A stretch of 24,008 nt of DNA from CAYLJV01 sp964554215 (GCA_964554215.1 CAZKND010000016.1:1-24008); one strand, 5' to 3'. Shown: positions 14,934 to 22,838, counted from the stretch's first letter. Notes: generated from the sequence alone by a model not told the origin. A program made the numbers and translations.

Positions 14934-17101
14934 TATTCCACCCTGCTGAACCACTCTTTCCACTTCATATATATCTCTTCGAAGTCTACCTCCCCGGATT
15001 TTATACCCTCTTCCAGAATTTTATGGAACTTAATATTGGATTTAAGCACGAATTTCGCTTTCAATACATCCTCCTGTTTTGATTCTGAGTTTTTCACTAA
15101 ATGGTCAAATATTTTCATTCTAGTTTCAAAATTTTTGAATATCTTATCTTTATCCGTATCCCACTTTTTCGAAATCATCTCGAAAAGTTCTGAACCTTTC
15201 TTCTCTAGGATATCTGTAGACTCTATCTCTCCGCTTCTCGAATTATAAGACATCAAATCGTTGAAACCATTCTCTTTTACGGGATTTTCTTTCCAATTAT
15301 CTCCGACCTCGGTTATCTGTGTTAATCTCCTTTCTCGGTCCACACTTCCTTTCTCCCGGATAGGTCTGGCGACAGCGATGAGGTCTGTTGCTTTGAAAGA
15401 GCTTGGTGGAATGTCTAAGTCATAAACCACCCTCTCGAAAACATCCCTCGTAGAAGAACCGTGAATAGTGCCTAGTACAGCGTTTCCCGCTGCTCCAACC
15501 CTCATAGCTTCGTACAAAGCTTTCGTTTCAGGCCCTCTTACCTCTCCGATAGCGAGTACGGATTCTCCCAGTCTGAGTGCGGTTCGGAGTGCTCTTTCCG
15601 CATCTATTTCCACATCCGATTTTGAGACTGAGGATTTTATTTGCAGACGTTGCGCTTTGTATCCCAGGTCACGAAGTTTTTGGATCGGAAGTTCTGCAGT
15701 GTCTTCCAGGCAGAGGATTCTGTATTTGGGTAGTATTTCCAATAGCAGCGCGCTCAGCAGTGAGGTCTTTCCGGCCCCTCGGCTACCTGTGATCAGGATT
15801 GAGGCTTGTGAGTCGATCATTAGGCTCAGTAGGGCCGCTGCTTTTGGCGTCATGAAATTTTTCTTTATGAATAGTGGGAGTGTCCAGGGTGTTGATTTGT
15901 GTCTTCGCACGGCTAATGCCAGTCCTTTCGGACTTAGTGGTTCGTCTATAGCTGCGATTCGAATGTTTTTCCAGTTTAGGTCGAGTGATGGTGAAGATTT
16001 TGAGAAGGGGCGTCCACTTATGGCTCTGAAGCGAGATGTTAAAATTTCTGCATCTTCTGGTGTGAGGTAGGCGTTGGTGAAACATTCTTCGTAGTTCTGA
16101 TGGTGTACATATATTGGATTTTTTCCTACGGGAGCGTCTACATAGATATCTTGAATTTTTTTATCTTGGAGCAGTGTTTCGATTAGTCCGAATCCTGCTG
16201 TGTATTTGGTGATTATTTCTGAGAGTTTTTCTATTCTTTCTTCTTTGAGGTCTATGTTTTTTTCTAGAGCAGTTTCGATGATTTTGCTTTTGCTACTTTT
16301 TCGAATTTGTTCTCTTGCGATATCTGGTTTTAGTGATCCTTCCTTTTCTAGGAGGTCTTTTCTTACTTTTAATAGAATTTCAATCTCTTTTGTGGATAGT
16401 TTGTATTCAGGTGGAATGAAAAAGTAGATGTATTCTAATTTCTCGGGCCGGTAGTAGATTCTTACTTCGGTTTCCCCGACCTTGTAGGCTTCTTCTAGTT
16501 TCACACCCTTTGGTGTTTTCTTTTTGATTTTTGATCTTAGAAATCTGGGTCGGATAGCGGGGTTTAATAGATTTTTGATATCTTTTTTTGATGTTTCAAG
16601 TTTTTCTATCAGTTTGGATTCCGAGAGTAGTTTGTGGGCCGGATCTATGCTCTTATTTTTGAATTCTCTTTTGCATTTTTGACATTTTTTGGCTCCGGAA
16701 GAGATTTCTTTGGCGTTTTCGTGTTTGAACTGTTTTAGATTTTCGAACCCTTCTTTAGGTGATTTTTTCATTTTTGACCAGATTTCTGCAATTTTTTCTT
16801 CCCTTTCATTTTTACATTTCTGGCAATCTATAGGGGTGATGTTCTTTTTTATCAAATATTTAGAAGTCTCTATTGCTTTGGAGAATTCTTTCAAAAGTTC
16901 TAAATTTTCACTCGTATATTCGTGAACGTATTTTCCGTTCAGGACAAGAGAGTTTATCTTTGCATTCTCGCTCAGTTTTTCGATAACTTCTTTCAAACAT
17001 TTGGAGTTTTTACTGATTTCGGGAGTTTGTGTACAATTTTCGCAATCAAATTTTAGAGTTCTTTTTTCTCCTGAGGAAATTACTTGAGGATTAATCTTCA
17101 T
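14933..17101 (-). CDS. VirB11/GspE-type secretion ATPase with N-terminal CxxC motifs
   Basis: Hexameric motor ATPase of the archaeal type IV pilus/type II secretion superfamily, 722 residues, cytoplasmic and bound to the TadC-type platform encoded next. The core shows Walker A GSRGAGKTS (439-447, Lys445), the Asp box LEDTAELP (465-472), Walker B ESVLAIGEVRGPET (513-526) and the His box GTIHGSS (544-550). The N-terminal domain is unusually rich in cysteines, with three CxxC pairs (C20/C23, C93/C96, C140/C143) that probably bind zinc. This large N-terminal extension is typical of euryarchaeal secretion ATPases. Its ATG overlaps the upstream coiled-coil gene by 11 nt and follows GGGAGG closely. 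No prepilin or prepilin peptidase is visible nearby, so the substrate is unknown. Confidence 0.9.
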   Translation of the reverse strand: MKINPQVISSGEKRTLKFDCENCTQTPEISKNSKCLKEVIEKLSENAKINSLVLNGKYVHEYTSENLELLKEFSKAIETSKYLIKKNITPIDCQKCKNEREEKIAEIWSKMKKSPKEGFENLKQFKHENAKEISSGAKKCQKCKREFKNKSIDPAHKLLSESKLIEKLETSKKDIKNLLNPAIRPRFLRSKIKKKTPKGVKLEEAYKVGETEVRIYYRPEKLEYIYFFIPPEYKLSTKEIEILLKVRKDLLEKEGSLKPDIAREQIRKSSKSKIIETALEKNIDLKEERIEKLSEIITKYTAGFGLIETLLQDKKIQDIYVDAPVGKNPIYVHHQNYEECFTNAYLTPEDAEILTSRFRAISGRPFSKSSPSLDLNWKNIRIAAIDEPLSPKGLALAVRRHKSTPWTLPLFIKKNFMTPKAAALLSLMIDSQASILITGSRGAGKTSLLSALLLEILPKYRILCLEDTAELPIQKLRDLGYKAQRLQIKSSVSKSDVEIDAERALRTALRLGESVLAIGEVRGPETKALYEAMRVGAAGNAVLGTIHGSSTRDVFERVVYDLDIPPSSFKATDLIAVARPIREKGSVDRERRLTQITEVGDNWKENPVKENGFNDLMSYNSRSGEIESTDILEKKGSELFEMISKKWDTDKDKIFKNFETRMKIFDHLVKNSESKQEDVLKAKFVLKSNIKFHKILEEGIKSGEVDFEEIYMKWKEWFSRVE

Positions 17102-17336
17102 CCCTCCCGGTTGTAGTGATGTTTGTTCTTTCCATGGGGGCAGATATCCGATCTATTTCAGACTTTAATTCTCTGTTTTGCTTACGGAGCTCTGCTGCTT
17201 CTTTTTCGAAGGAAGAAATCTTTTTTTCTAGAACCTCTAAGTCATTTTTAATTTTTTTAAATTCTTCTTTTAGCTCGTTAATCCACTTTCCGTGCTTTCC
17301 TTGAACCTCTTCTATTTTTTCTTTATTAGAAATCAT
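17091..17336 (-). CDS. Small coiled-coil protein in the pilus-type operon (81 residues)
   Basis: A short, almost fully alpha-helical coiled-coil protein (residues 8-66, for example LEVLEKKISSFEKEAAELRK) with a polar tail. No known domain is visible. It overlaps both neighbours by 11 nt (the preceding 183-residue gene and the following ATPase), so it is translationally coupled and probably made in step with the ATPase. By position it could be an accessory or scaffold subunit of the secretion motor. Confidence 0.75.
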   Translation of the reverse strand: MISNKEKIEEVQGKHGKWINELKEEFKKIKNDLEVLEKKISSFEKEAAELRKQNRELKSEIDRISAPMERTNITTTGRDED

Positions 17337-17877
17337 TTTTTACCTCTTTTTTCATGACAAATAGTTTTGAAATACGATTAAGGTGGCTTTTGTTCTCTTC
17401 TATTTTATTTTCGATTTCTTTGTCAGAAAGGTCGTTTAATAATTTAGAAATTTTAGAACGAGTACTTTTACTTATATATTCGTCGTTTTCAAGTCTATTT
17501 AGTAAGTTCTTTGTTTCAAAGCCGTACTTTTCTTTCTCCCTCTGTTTTTCTATAATCTTTTTATTTTTCTGTAGGATTTCTTGGAGTTCAATGACATTGG
17601 TTTTTAGTTTTAAGAAGTCTTGAATGGCCAACTGTTTCCATTCGGGTTCTAGGTTGGAAAAATTTGATTTTCTTATATCTTCGGTTAGTTTTTGAGAAGA
17701 TTTTTCGAGTTTTTTTATTATTTTTGAGTATTTTTCTTCAGCCTCTTTTTTCTCGAAGTATTTCTCTAATTCGTGTGATTTTAGTATAATCTTCTTGCTT
17801 AGTTCTTTACTTCTTTCTAAATTTTTAGGAGATAGTTTTATGAACTCTTCAATAGATTTAAGAGTCTCTTCTAGCAA
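17326..17877 (-). CDS. Coiled-coil protein in the pilus-type operon (183 residues)
   Basis: A Lys/Glu-rich, helical protein with long amphipathic stretches and no membrane segment. No known domain is recognised. The start is a TTG at 17877, one base after the stop of the preceding gene and preceded by GAGAGG; no ATG occurs in the first 150 residues. Its end overlaps the next gene by 11 nt. It is probably a cytoplasmic partner of the membrane-anchored 87-residue protein or of the ATPase. Confidence 0.75.
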   Translation of the reverse strand: MLEETLKSIEEFIKLSPKNLERSKELSKKIILKSHELEKYFEKKEAEEKYSKIIKKLEKSSQKLTEDIRKSNFSNLEPEWKQLAIQDFLKLKTNVIELQEILQKNKKIIEKQREKEKYGFETKNLLNRLENDEYISKSTRSKISKLLNDLSDKEIENKIEENKSHLNRISKLFVMKKEVKNDF

Positions 17878-17878
17878 T

Positions 17879-18142
17879 CTAATCCTCTCTTCTCTTCATT
17901 TCTTTTTTCAAGAATCGAATTTTTTCGGACCATTTTTTGTAAGGAACTTTTTGCCGTTCTTCTTCTGACAGTTCTTCCAATTTTCTGTCAAGGTGCTTAA
18001 GCAAGTCTGATTCTGCTAGTCTGAGAAGTTCTTTGAAAGTAATTTTAGGCTGATCTGTGTTCTTTATACGGAGAATGACAGTTATTCCAATGTGCCAGAT
18101 GGCTGCTACTATCAGAATTATTATTTTTATGTTGTTGTTCAA
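17879..18142 (-). CDS. Single-pass membrane protein, first gene of the pilus-type operon (87 residues)
   Basis: Residues 5-24 (IKIIILIVAAIWHIGITVIL) form one N-terminal membrane helix, followed by a charged helical cytoplasmic part (about 30-87). There is no class III (prepilin-type) cleavage site before the hydrophobic segment: it starts MNNNIK with no positive-Gly pattern, so it is not an obvious pilin. It precedes and nearly touches the 183-residue coiled-coil gene. Likely a membrane anchor for that protein or for the secretion machine. Confidence 0.7.
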   Translation of the reverse strand: MNNNIKIIILIVAAIWHIGITVILRIKNTDQPKITFKELLRLAESDLLKHLDRKLEELSEEERQKVPYKKWSEKIRFLKKEMKRRED

Positions 18143-18187
18143 AACCCACAGATTCTTGTGTTTCTGATTTCTTAAAAGGAGAAAATT

Positions 18188-19258
18188 TTAGCCTTGGTTA
18201 CTTCTTGAAATTCCTACACCCTCTATCGTTATATTGCCCGGATGTCCCTGTTCTCCGTCGACCGTTATTTTAGCTCCAATAACCTTTTTGATCAGTTCAA
18301 TATTGGTCATGGTGTGAGATGTCAGTTTCGTGGAACCTATCTTTGATTTTCCGTGCCCTAAAGATAGATAAGGAATTATTTGGTCCGTCATATGAGGGTC
18401 AAACGCTTTTTCGGTTTCTATTTGTTGAATCAATTTTTCTGCAGCTTCTTCTCCGACTTCTTCTGCAGGTTTTCCCTTTTCACCTAGACAGTTAGAACCT
18501 AGGATTGCCCCCTGTTCCGTTTTGGCCCAAAGGACAATACCTGTACCTGGACTCTGTTGGTTTTTTTCGGGTTTTTCTTGAGTTTCTGTTTCTATTTCAG
18601 TTTCGTAACCTCTTTCGTTTAGCAATTTCTTCGCTGATTTGGCCTCTCTCTTTGCAATGTGGTCGGGTAATTTTACGGTGTGGGCTTTGCCAAATATTTT
18701 TTGAATTTTACCTCTTTTCTTAAGCCTTAATGAGGTCAGTGATTTTACGGGATTTATTGTTGCTCTTATCATTCCTCCGCCCTTGGGGTAGTGCCCTCTT
18801 CTGTCTAGTTTGACTCCGGCGCGATAACCGATTTTTTTGAGTATAGGGATTTTAACATTTTTGAGATAATCTATCGGTGGCGCGAATGGATTGTCTGTCC
18901 CACCTGTAAGTTGGATATTCACTGATTCTGTTGCAAAGGTTGCGGGTATCATAACTGTTTGCATTATTAAAGTGGTGCTTCCGGCTGTACCTATGTCGGT
19001 CTTTACGTTTTTTCTCTGGATTTTGTTCGGATTGAATAATATTTTCTCCGAGTTTTTCTTTAAACCTTCAACATCGGCGTCAGTCAGTTTTTTTAGACAT
19101 TTTACGGCTGCGAGGTGTTGATTCTTTAGTCCGGGAGTGGAGCGATTTGCTCTAATATTTCGGATTTCTATCGGTTCATTTTTTACAGATGCGAGTGCTA
19201 TAGAGAGCCTTAAGACGGATCCTCCGCCTTCCCCCATAGAGCCATCTATCTTTAGCAT
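18188..19258 (-). CDS. rtcA: RNA 3'-terminal phosphate cyclase
   Basis: Converts RNA 3'-phosphate ends to 2',3'-cyclic phosphates using ATP, in RNA repair or processing. At 356 residues it has the normal length. The family features are clear: GSMGEGGGSVLRLSIALA near the N-terminus (6-23), the RANRSTPGLKNQH block (36-48), TDIGTAGSTTLIMQ (87-100), LTGGTDNPFAPPIDY (117-131), and DPHMTDQIIPYLSLGHG (287-303), where His289 is the likely site of the covalent AMP adduct. The usual EGGGQ reads EGGGS here. It is followed 45 bp later on the same strand by the pilus-type operon, which need not be related. It is divergent from the alkyltransferase gene, 85 bp apart. Confidence 0.93.
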   Translation of the reverse strand: MLKIDGSMGEGGGSVLRLSIALASVKNEPIEIRNIRANRSTPGLKNQHLAAVKCLKKLTDADVEGLKKNSEKILFNPNKIQRKNVKTDIGTAGSTTLIMQTVMIPATFATESVNIQLTGGTDNPFAPPIDYLKNVKIPILKKIGYRAGVKLDRRGHYPKGGGMIRATINPVKSLTSLRLKKRGKIQKIFGKAHTVKLPDHIAKREAKSAKKLLNERGYETEIETETQEKPEKNQQSPGTGIVLWAKTEQGAILGSNCLGEKGKPAEEVGEEAAEKLIQQIETEKAFDPHMTDQIIPYLSLGHGKSKIGSTKLTSHTMTNIELIKKVIGAKITVDGEQGHPGNITIEGVGISRSNQG

Positions 19259-19343
19259 ATTTTCACTTTCAAATTGTTGAGCAAATATTTCTAATTTAAC
19301 ATTTAATTTTTCAAGTTAAGAGAATTGAGATAATCATGGACAT

Positions 19344-19643
19344 ATGGATTTTAGTGAGAAAGTCTTGGAGTTGGTTTCTAAAATCCCTGAAGGTAAAGTT
19401 TCCACTTATAAGCAGATAGCTCAGGCCATGGGAAAGTCAGGGTCGTATAGGGCAGTTGGAAATGCTTTGAGAAGAAATCCTATGCCTATAGTTATACCTT
19501 GTCATAGAGTGGTGAAATCTAACGGTGAGATAGGTGGTTATTCAAAAGGAAAAAAGTTGAAAAAAAAGCTCCTTGAAGATGAAGGAATACCAGTAGAGGA
19601 CGGAAAAGTTGAGTTGGAGAAATACTTGTTTGACAATTTCTGA
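19344..19643 (+). CDS. ogt: O6-alkylguanine-DNA alkyltransferase, catalytic domain only
   Basis: Directly reverses O6-alkylguanine damage by transferring the alkyl group to its own Cys. At 99 residues it is only the C-terminal catalytic/DNA-binding domain; the N-terminal ribonuclease H-like domain of typical Ogt/MGMT is absent. The motifs are intact: helix-turn-helix PEGKVSTYKQIAQAMG (15-30), the arginine finger region YRAVGNALRRNP (35-46), the active site IPCHRVV (51-57) with Cys53, and the NGEIGGYSKG loop (60-69). Because Cys is present rather than Trp or Ala, it should be an alkyl acceptor rather than an alkyltransferase-like protein. The start is an ATG at 19344. It ends 17 bp from the convergent NadM-CinA gene. 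Confidence 0.92.
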   Translation: MDFSEKVLELVSKIPEGKVSTYKQIAQAMGKSGSYRAVGNALRRNPMPIVIPCHRVVKSNGEIGGYSKGKKLKKKLLEDEGIPVEDGKVELEKYLFDNF

Positions 19644-19660
19644 ACTTATCGCTAATACTT

Positions 19661-20644
19661 TTATTCTTCATTTAGGTATTCGATTACTAATTCGAGGGCC
19701 TTTTCACCTGTTTGCTGTTTGACGTCCCATCTATTGCCCGAAAAGTTGAACTTTTTGACATAAGTTCCTTTATCATCAGCTAAACCTACGAAGACAGTTC
19801 CGATTGGTGTATCCGAATGGTTTCCTCCAGGTCCTAATATTCCGGTAGTGGCTAGTCCAATGTCGGTGTTAGCTTTTTTTCTAACGTTTTCGGCCATTTC
19901 TTCAGCAGTTTTCGAGCTAACTGCACCTTCTTTCTCTATGGTTTCTTTTTTAACGTCAAGATTTTCTATTTTCGCGTCGCTGGTGTAAGTTATATATCCT
20001 TCTTCGAAGTAGGCTGTAGAACCAGGTGTGTTCGTTAGTTTGTGTGCTATATAACCTGCTGTACAGGATTCAGCTGTAGCAATAGTTTTCTCTTTTTTTG
20101 TTAGTAGGTGGGCGACTTTTTTTTCAGTTTCTTCTTTTGTTTCTATAGTGGGCTTCAATCTTTCCTTAATATTAATCATCTCCAAATATTTTGCGACTTC
20201 GTTCGGAACTAAGTTTTTCCATTCTTCCCCTTGCCGGATTCTTTGTCTGATTTTTGTCGCTGACCATTCTTCTTTATTGAACTTTTCTACTTTTCTTATC
20301 TTTGTTCTAGTCTTTTCAAAAAGCCTTAAGACGTTTTTAGAGTGTGCATAAAGGTAGTCAAATTCAGGTAGGATAGTTTTTACGTAATAGGGCCAAGCTG
20401 GATAACATTCGATATCTGGGATTGGATAGATTTCATATGGCCCCATGTTGTATCTGTCTAGGGTCCTTTTGATCATGGTTATTCTTTCCCCCCCTGAGAG
20501 TGGGTTTTTGCTTTCTCTTTTTGCTTGAGCACTTCCTATTCCAACCATAATTGAGTCGCATTCTTCGGTGATTTTTTGAAAAACGGAGAAATGCCCTTTG
20601 TGTAGGGGTTGGAACCTTCCTATTATGAGACCCTTTTCAGACAT
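19661..20644 (-). CDS. nadM: Fusion of archaeal NMN adenylyltransferase (NadM) and CinA/PncC-type NMN amidohydrolase
   Basis: Two enzymes in one 327-residue chain. Residues 1-165 are an archaeal NadM: GRFQPLHKGHF (9-19, with the nucleotidyltransferase HxGH motif), GSAQAKRESKNPLSGGER (37-54) and EWSATKIRQRI (126-136). It joins NMN (or NaMN) to ATP to give NAD(+) or its acid form. Residues about 175-327 are a CinA C-terminal domain: TIATAESCTAGYIAHKL (187-203, likely nucleophile Ser193), ITYTSDAKIENLDV (218-231, with Lys225), TTGILGPGG (266-274) and PIGTVFVGLA (280-289). It should deamidate NMN to NaMN as PncC does. Both domains keep their key residues and would act on the same substrate. The gene is 18 bp downstream of the DUF62-family gene and probably co-transcribed. 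Confidence 0.9.
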   Translation of the reverse strand: MSEKGLIIGRFQPLHKGHFSVFQKITEECDSIMVGIGSAQAKRESKNPLSGGERITMIKRTLDRYNMGPYEIYPIPDIECYPAWPYYVKTILPEFDYLYAHSKNVLRLFEKTRTKIRKVEKFNKEEWSATKIRQRIRQGEEWKNLVPNEVAKYLEMINIKERLKPTIETKEETEKKVAHLLTKKEKTIATAESCTAGYIAHKLTNTPGSTAYFEEGYITYTSDAKIENLDVKKETIEKEGAVSSKTAEEMAENVRKKANTDIGLATTGILGPGGNHSDTPIGTVFVGLADDKGTYVKKFNFSGNRWDVKQQTGEKALELVIEYLNEE

Positions 20645-20662
20645 GTTCTGCTCCTTGGTTAT

Positions 20663-21466
20663 TTATCGTTCTTTTCTCACTTCTATCTTGGGTTCATCAG
20701 TTATTTCAGTATTTATCTCTTGAGCTAGGCTCTCTTGTGTTTTTGCTATCTCTAGGTTTCCGGAAGTTCCTATGTAGCAAAGTTTTTTTCCTTTTTCAGT
20801 TTCTTCAAAAGATCTCAAGAATGGGACAGATAATTTGGAATCGTTAATCGATATATCGAGTTTTTCTCCGAAAGTTCCGATTTCTTTTACTAGATCGCCA
20901 GGTATGTTTGATATTAAATTTCCAAAATGATCTATATTCAGTATTTCTCCTTTGATTTTTTCGTTTTTCATCTTTGGAGCCACTATGTCCAGCAGTTCTA
21001 TGTCTTCAATTTTCGGTCCTAGGTTTGATTTTTTCATTCCTTCAGCTATACGGGCTGCTATGGGTGCTATTATGTCTCTTTCGGGAAAATTTGTTGTATT
21101 TTCTACTTTCATCAAGTCTTCGTTTGAGATCTGCCTTTTTTCTTGGATGTTGAATTTCTGGTCTATTAGAGTGAGGGCCCCATTATTGGGTCCGACAAAG
21201 TTTAAACCCGTTTCTGTTTGGAGAAAAATGTAATTTTTTCTGTCTGTACTTTCGGTTTTTATCATTGCGATAAATGTTGATCCTTCTGGGAATGTTTTAG
21301 CTGCTTCTGATAGCACGAAGGAGGCGTTTTTTATGCAATACTGTGGGATTTCATTTGATATATCGACGATTTTTACTTCAGAGTTGATTGAGAGGATTTT
21401 TCCTTTTATTGATGCTATATATGGGTCTTCATTACCAAAGTCGCTGATGATTCCTATAGGTGCCAT
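20663..21466 (-). CDS. SAM hydroxide adenosyltransferase (DUF62)-family protein, catalytic triad degraded
   Basis: A 267-residue member of the family that hydrolyses S-adenosylmethionine to adenosine and methionine. The fold signatures remain: IISDFGNEDPYIASIKGKIL (6-25), the NFVGPNNGALTL loop (89-100), ILNIDHFGNLISNIP, and GTSGNLEIAKTQESLAQEI. Two of the three catalytic residues described for the family (Asp-Arg-His) appear lost. The VDPGVGTxRR block is replaced by IKTESTDRKN (Asp to Ile69, Arg kept at 76), and the HGRD motif reads PERD (His to Pro128). The frame is intact, so this is a real protein with a changed function rather than a broken gene. It may bind adenosine or SAM without hydrolysis. 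Its start is divergent from thiC by 55 bp. Confidence 0.85.
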   Translation of the reverse strand: MAPIGIISDFGNEDPYIASIKGKILSINSEVKIVDISNEIPQYCIKNASFVLSEAAKTFPEGSTFIAMIKTESTDRKNYIFLQTETGLNFVGPNNGALTLIDQKFNIQEKRQISNEDLMKVENTTNFPERDIIAPIAARIAEGMKKSNLGPKIEDIELLDIVAPKMKNEKIKGEILNIDHFGNLISNIPGDLVKEIGTFGEKLDISINDSKLSVPFLRSFEETEKGKKLCYIGTSGNLEIAKTQESLAQEINTEITDEPKIEVRKER

Positions 21467-21490
21467 GTATATTTTGTTTTTACCTCAGAG

Positions 21491-21500
21491 TTATTTAATT
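21491..21500. promoter_or_regulatory. TATA-like box between the DUF62-family gene and thiC, usable in both directions
   Basis: TTATTTAATT is centred about 26 bp upstream of the thiC ATG at 21522 and about 30 bp upstream of the DUF62-family ATG at 21466. Both transcripts would start at or within a few bases of their ATG, so both are probably leaderless, and there is no room for a riboswitch. Confidence 0.5.
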
Positions 21501-21521
21501 TGGTTCTTTAAGTTCTATATT

Positions 21522-22808
21522 ATGTTACAAGTTCGTGAGGCGAAAAAAGGTAGAGCCACTGAAGAGATGGAGGAAGTGGCGGATAATGAAGAGATTGGTT
21601 TGGAAAGGCTCATCAAAGAGGTTGCTTCTGGGAGAGTTGTGATACCTAAGAATGCCAAGAAAGAAGAAATTAATCCTATAGGTATTGGCAATGGACTTAG
21701 GACGAAGATAAACGCTAATGTAGGTACTTCCCCGGATTTCCATGACTCTGATGAGGAGGTCGAAAAAGCCAAAATTGCTGTAGAGAACGGTGCAGATACG
21801 GTGATGGATTTGAGCACTGGTGGCGATTTGGACGGTATTCGGAAAAAGATTATTTCTTCTTTGGATGTACCTGTAGGTTCTGTTCCTATTTATCATGCTG
21901 CGGTGAAATCTACGCGTAGGAAAGATGATGTTATAGAAATGAGCTCCGATGATATTTTTAATTCGATAAGGAGACACGCGGAGGATGGAATGGACTATGT
22001 GACTGTACATTGCGGTGTAACTAGGGAGGCCATTGAGACTTTGAAAGAGAGGGGTAGATTGATGGATTTTGTCAGTCGAGGAGGTTCCTTTTTAGCTGCT
22101 TGGATTTTGCACAATGGAGAAGAGAATCCTTTATACGATGAATTTGATTATCTGCTGGAAATAGCTCAAGAGTATGATTTAACTCTAAGTCTGGGTGATG
22201 GGTTACGCCCCGGATGTATCTCTGATGCCTCAGATGATGCCCAGTTTCGGGAACTTTTGACTCTTGGCGAGTTGGTTGAGAAATCTAGAGATGCGGATGT
22301 ACAAGCGATGGTAGAGGGCCCTGGTCATTTACCTCTTGATCATGTTGAGGCCAATGTCAAGCTTCAGAAGGAAGTTTGTAATGAGGCTCCTTTCTATGTG
22401 CTTGGTCCGCTTGTAACTGATATTGCCCCGGGTTATGATCATATTGTAGGGGCTATTGGAGGTGCTATGGCTGCTTGGAAAGGTGCTGATTATTTGTGTT
22501 ATGTGACTCCGTCTGAACATCTTTGTTTGCCGAGTAAGCAGGATGTCAAGGATGGGGTGATAGCTTCTAAGTTGGCGGCTCATGCTGCAGACTTGGCTAA
22601 TGGTTTGGATAGGGATGAGGACGAGAAGATGTCGGAGGCTAGGAGGGATTTTGATTGGGAGAAACAGTTTGAGATGGCTTTGGATTCGGATAAGGCTAAG
22701 GATATGAGGGAGGGTAGACCTACTGAGGTTGATCCTGATGCTTGTAGCATGTGTTCTGATCTTTGTGCTCTAAAGATGGTCCAGGAATATTTGGAGGGTG
22801 AAGGGTAG
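21522..22808 (+). CDS. thiC: Phosphomethylpyrimidine synthase ThiC
   Basis: Radical-SAM enzyme making the pyrimidine moiety (HMP-P) of thiamine from 5-aminoimidazole ribotide. The 428-residue protein has TKINANVGTS (residues 59-68), the VMDLSTGGD stretch, VPIYHAA, YVTVHCGVT, GDGLRPGCISDASDDAQF, MVEGPGHLPLDH, the GADYLCYVTPSEHL block, and a C-terminal iron-sulphur cluster motif CSMCSDLC. The Cys spacing is Cx2Cx3C, one residue shorter than the Cx2Cx4C of bacterial ThiC such as CSMCGPKFC. The frame is open far upstream (to 21333) across the divergent gene, but the ATG at 21522 is the first credible start and sits 26 bp after a TATA-like box, so translation is probably leaderless. Confidence 0.95.
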   Translation: MLQVREAKKGRATEEMEEVADNEEIGLERLIKEVASGRVVIPKNAKKEEINPIGIGNGLRTKINANVGTSPDFHDSDEEVEKAKIAVENGADTVMDLSTGGDLDGIRKKIISSLDVPVGSVPIYHAAVKSTRRKDDVIEMSSDDIFNSIRRHAEDGMDYVTVHCGVTREAIETLKERGRLMDFVSRGGSFLAAWILHNGEENPLYDEFDYLLEIAQEYDLTLSLGDGLRPGCISDASDDAQFRELLTLGELVEKSRDADVQAMVEGPGHLPLDHVEANVKLQKEVCNEAPFYVLGPLVTDIAPGYDHIVGAIGGAMAAWKGADYLCYVTPSEHLCLPSKQDVKDGVIASKLAAHAADLANGLDRDEDEKMSEARRDFDWEKQFEMALDSDKAKDMREGRPTEVDPDACSMCSDLCALKMVQEYLEGEG

Positions 22809-22821
22809 GACACCCCAAAGT

Positions 22822-22838
22822 ACTTAAGTATAATTTTG
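22822..22838 (+). promoter_or_regulatory. TATA-like element and ribosome-binding site for the class V aminotransferase
   Basis: ACTTAAGTATAATTTTG, starting 13 bp after the thiC stop, resembles a TATA region. A GGTGA ribosome-binding site lies at 22858-22862, six bases before the ATG at 22869. The next gene may therefore have its own promoter, although read-through from thiC is also possible. Confidence 0.4.

Noticed and set aside
15468..16070. 200-codon plus-strand open frame opposite the secretion ATPase
   Set aside because: It is antisense to the conserved Walker A/B region of the ATPase and its Ser/Arg/Phe-rich translation has no domain; it is a shadow of a real gene.
21333..21521. Upstream extension of thiC by 63 codons
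   Set aside because: It runs antisense through the start of the DUF62-family gene and across the promoter; ThiC homologues do not have this segment and the ATG at 21522 fits a leaderless start.
21467..21521. TPP riboswitch upstream of thiC
   Set aside because: The 55-bp gap is too short and lacks the conserved CTGAGA-type element.
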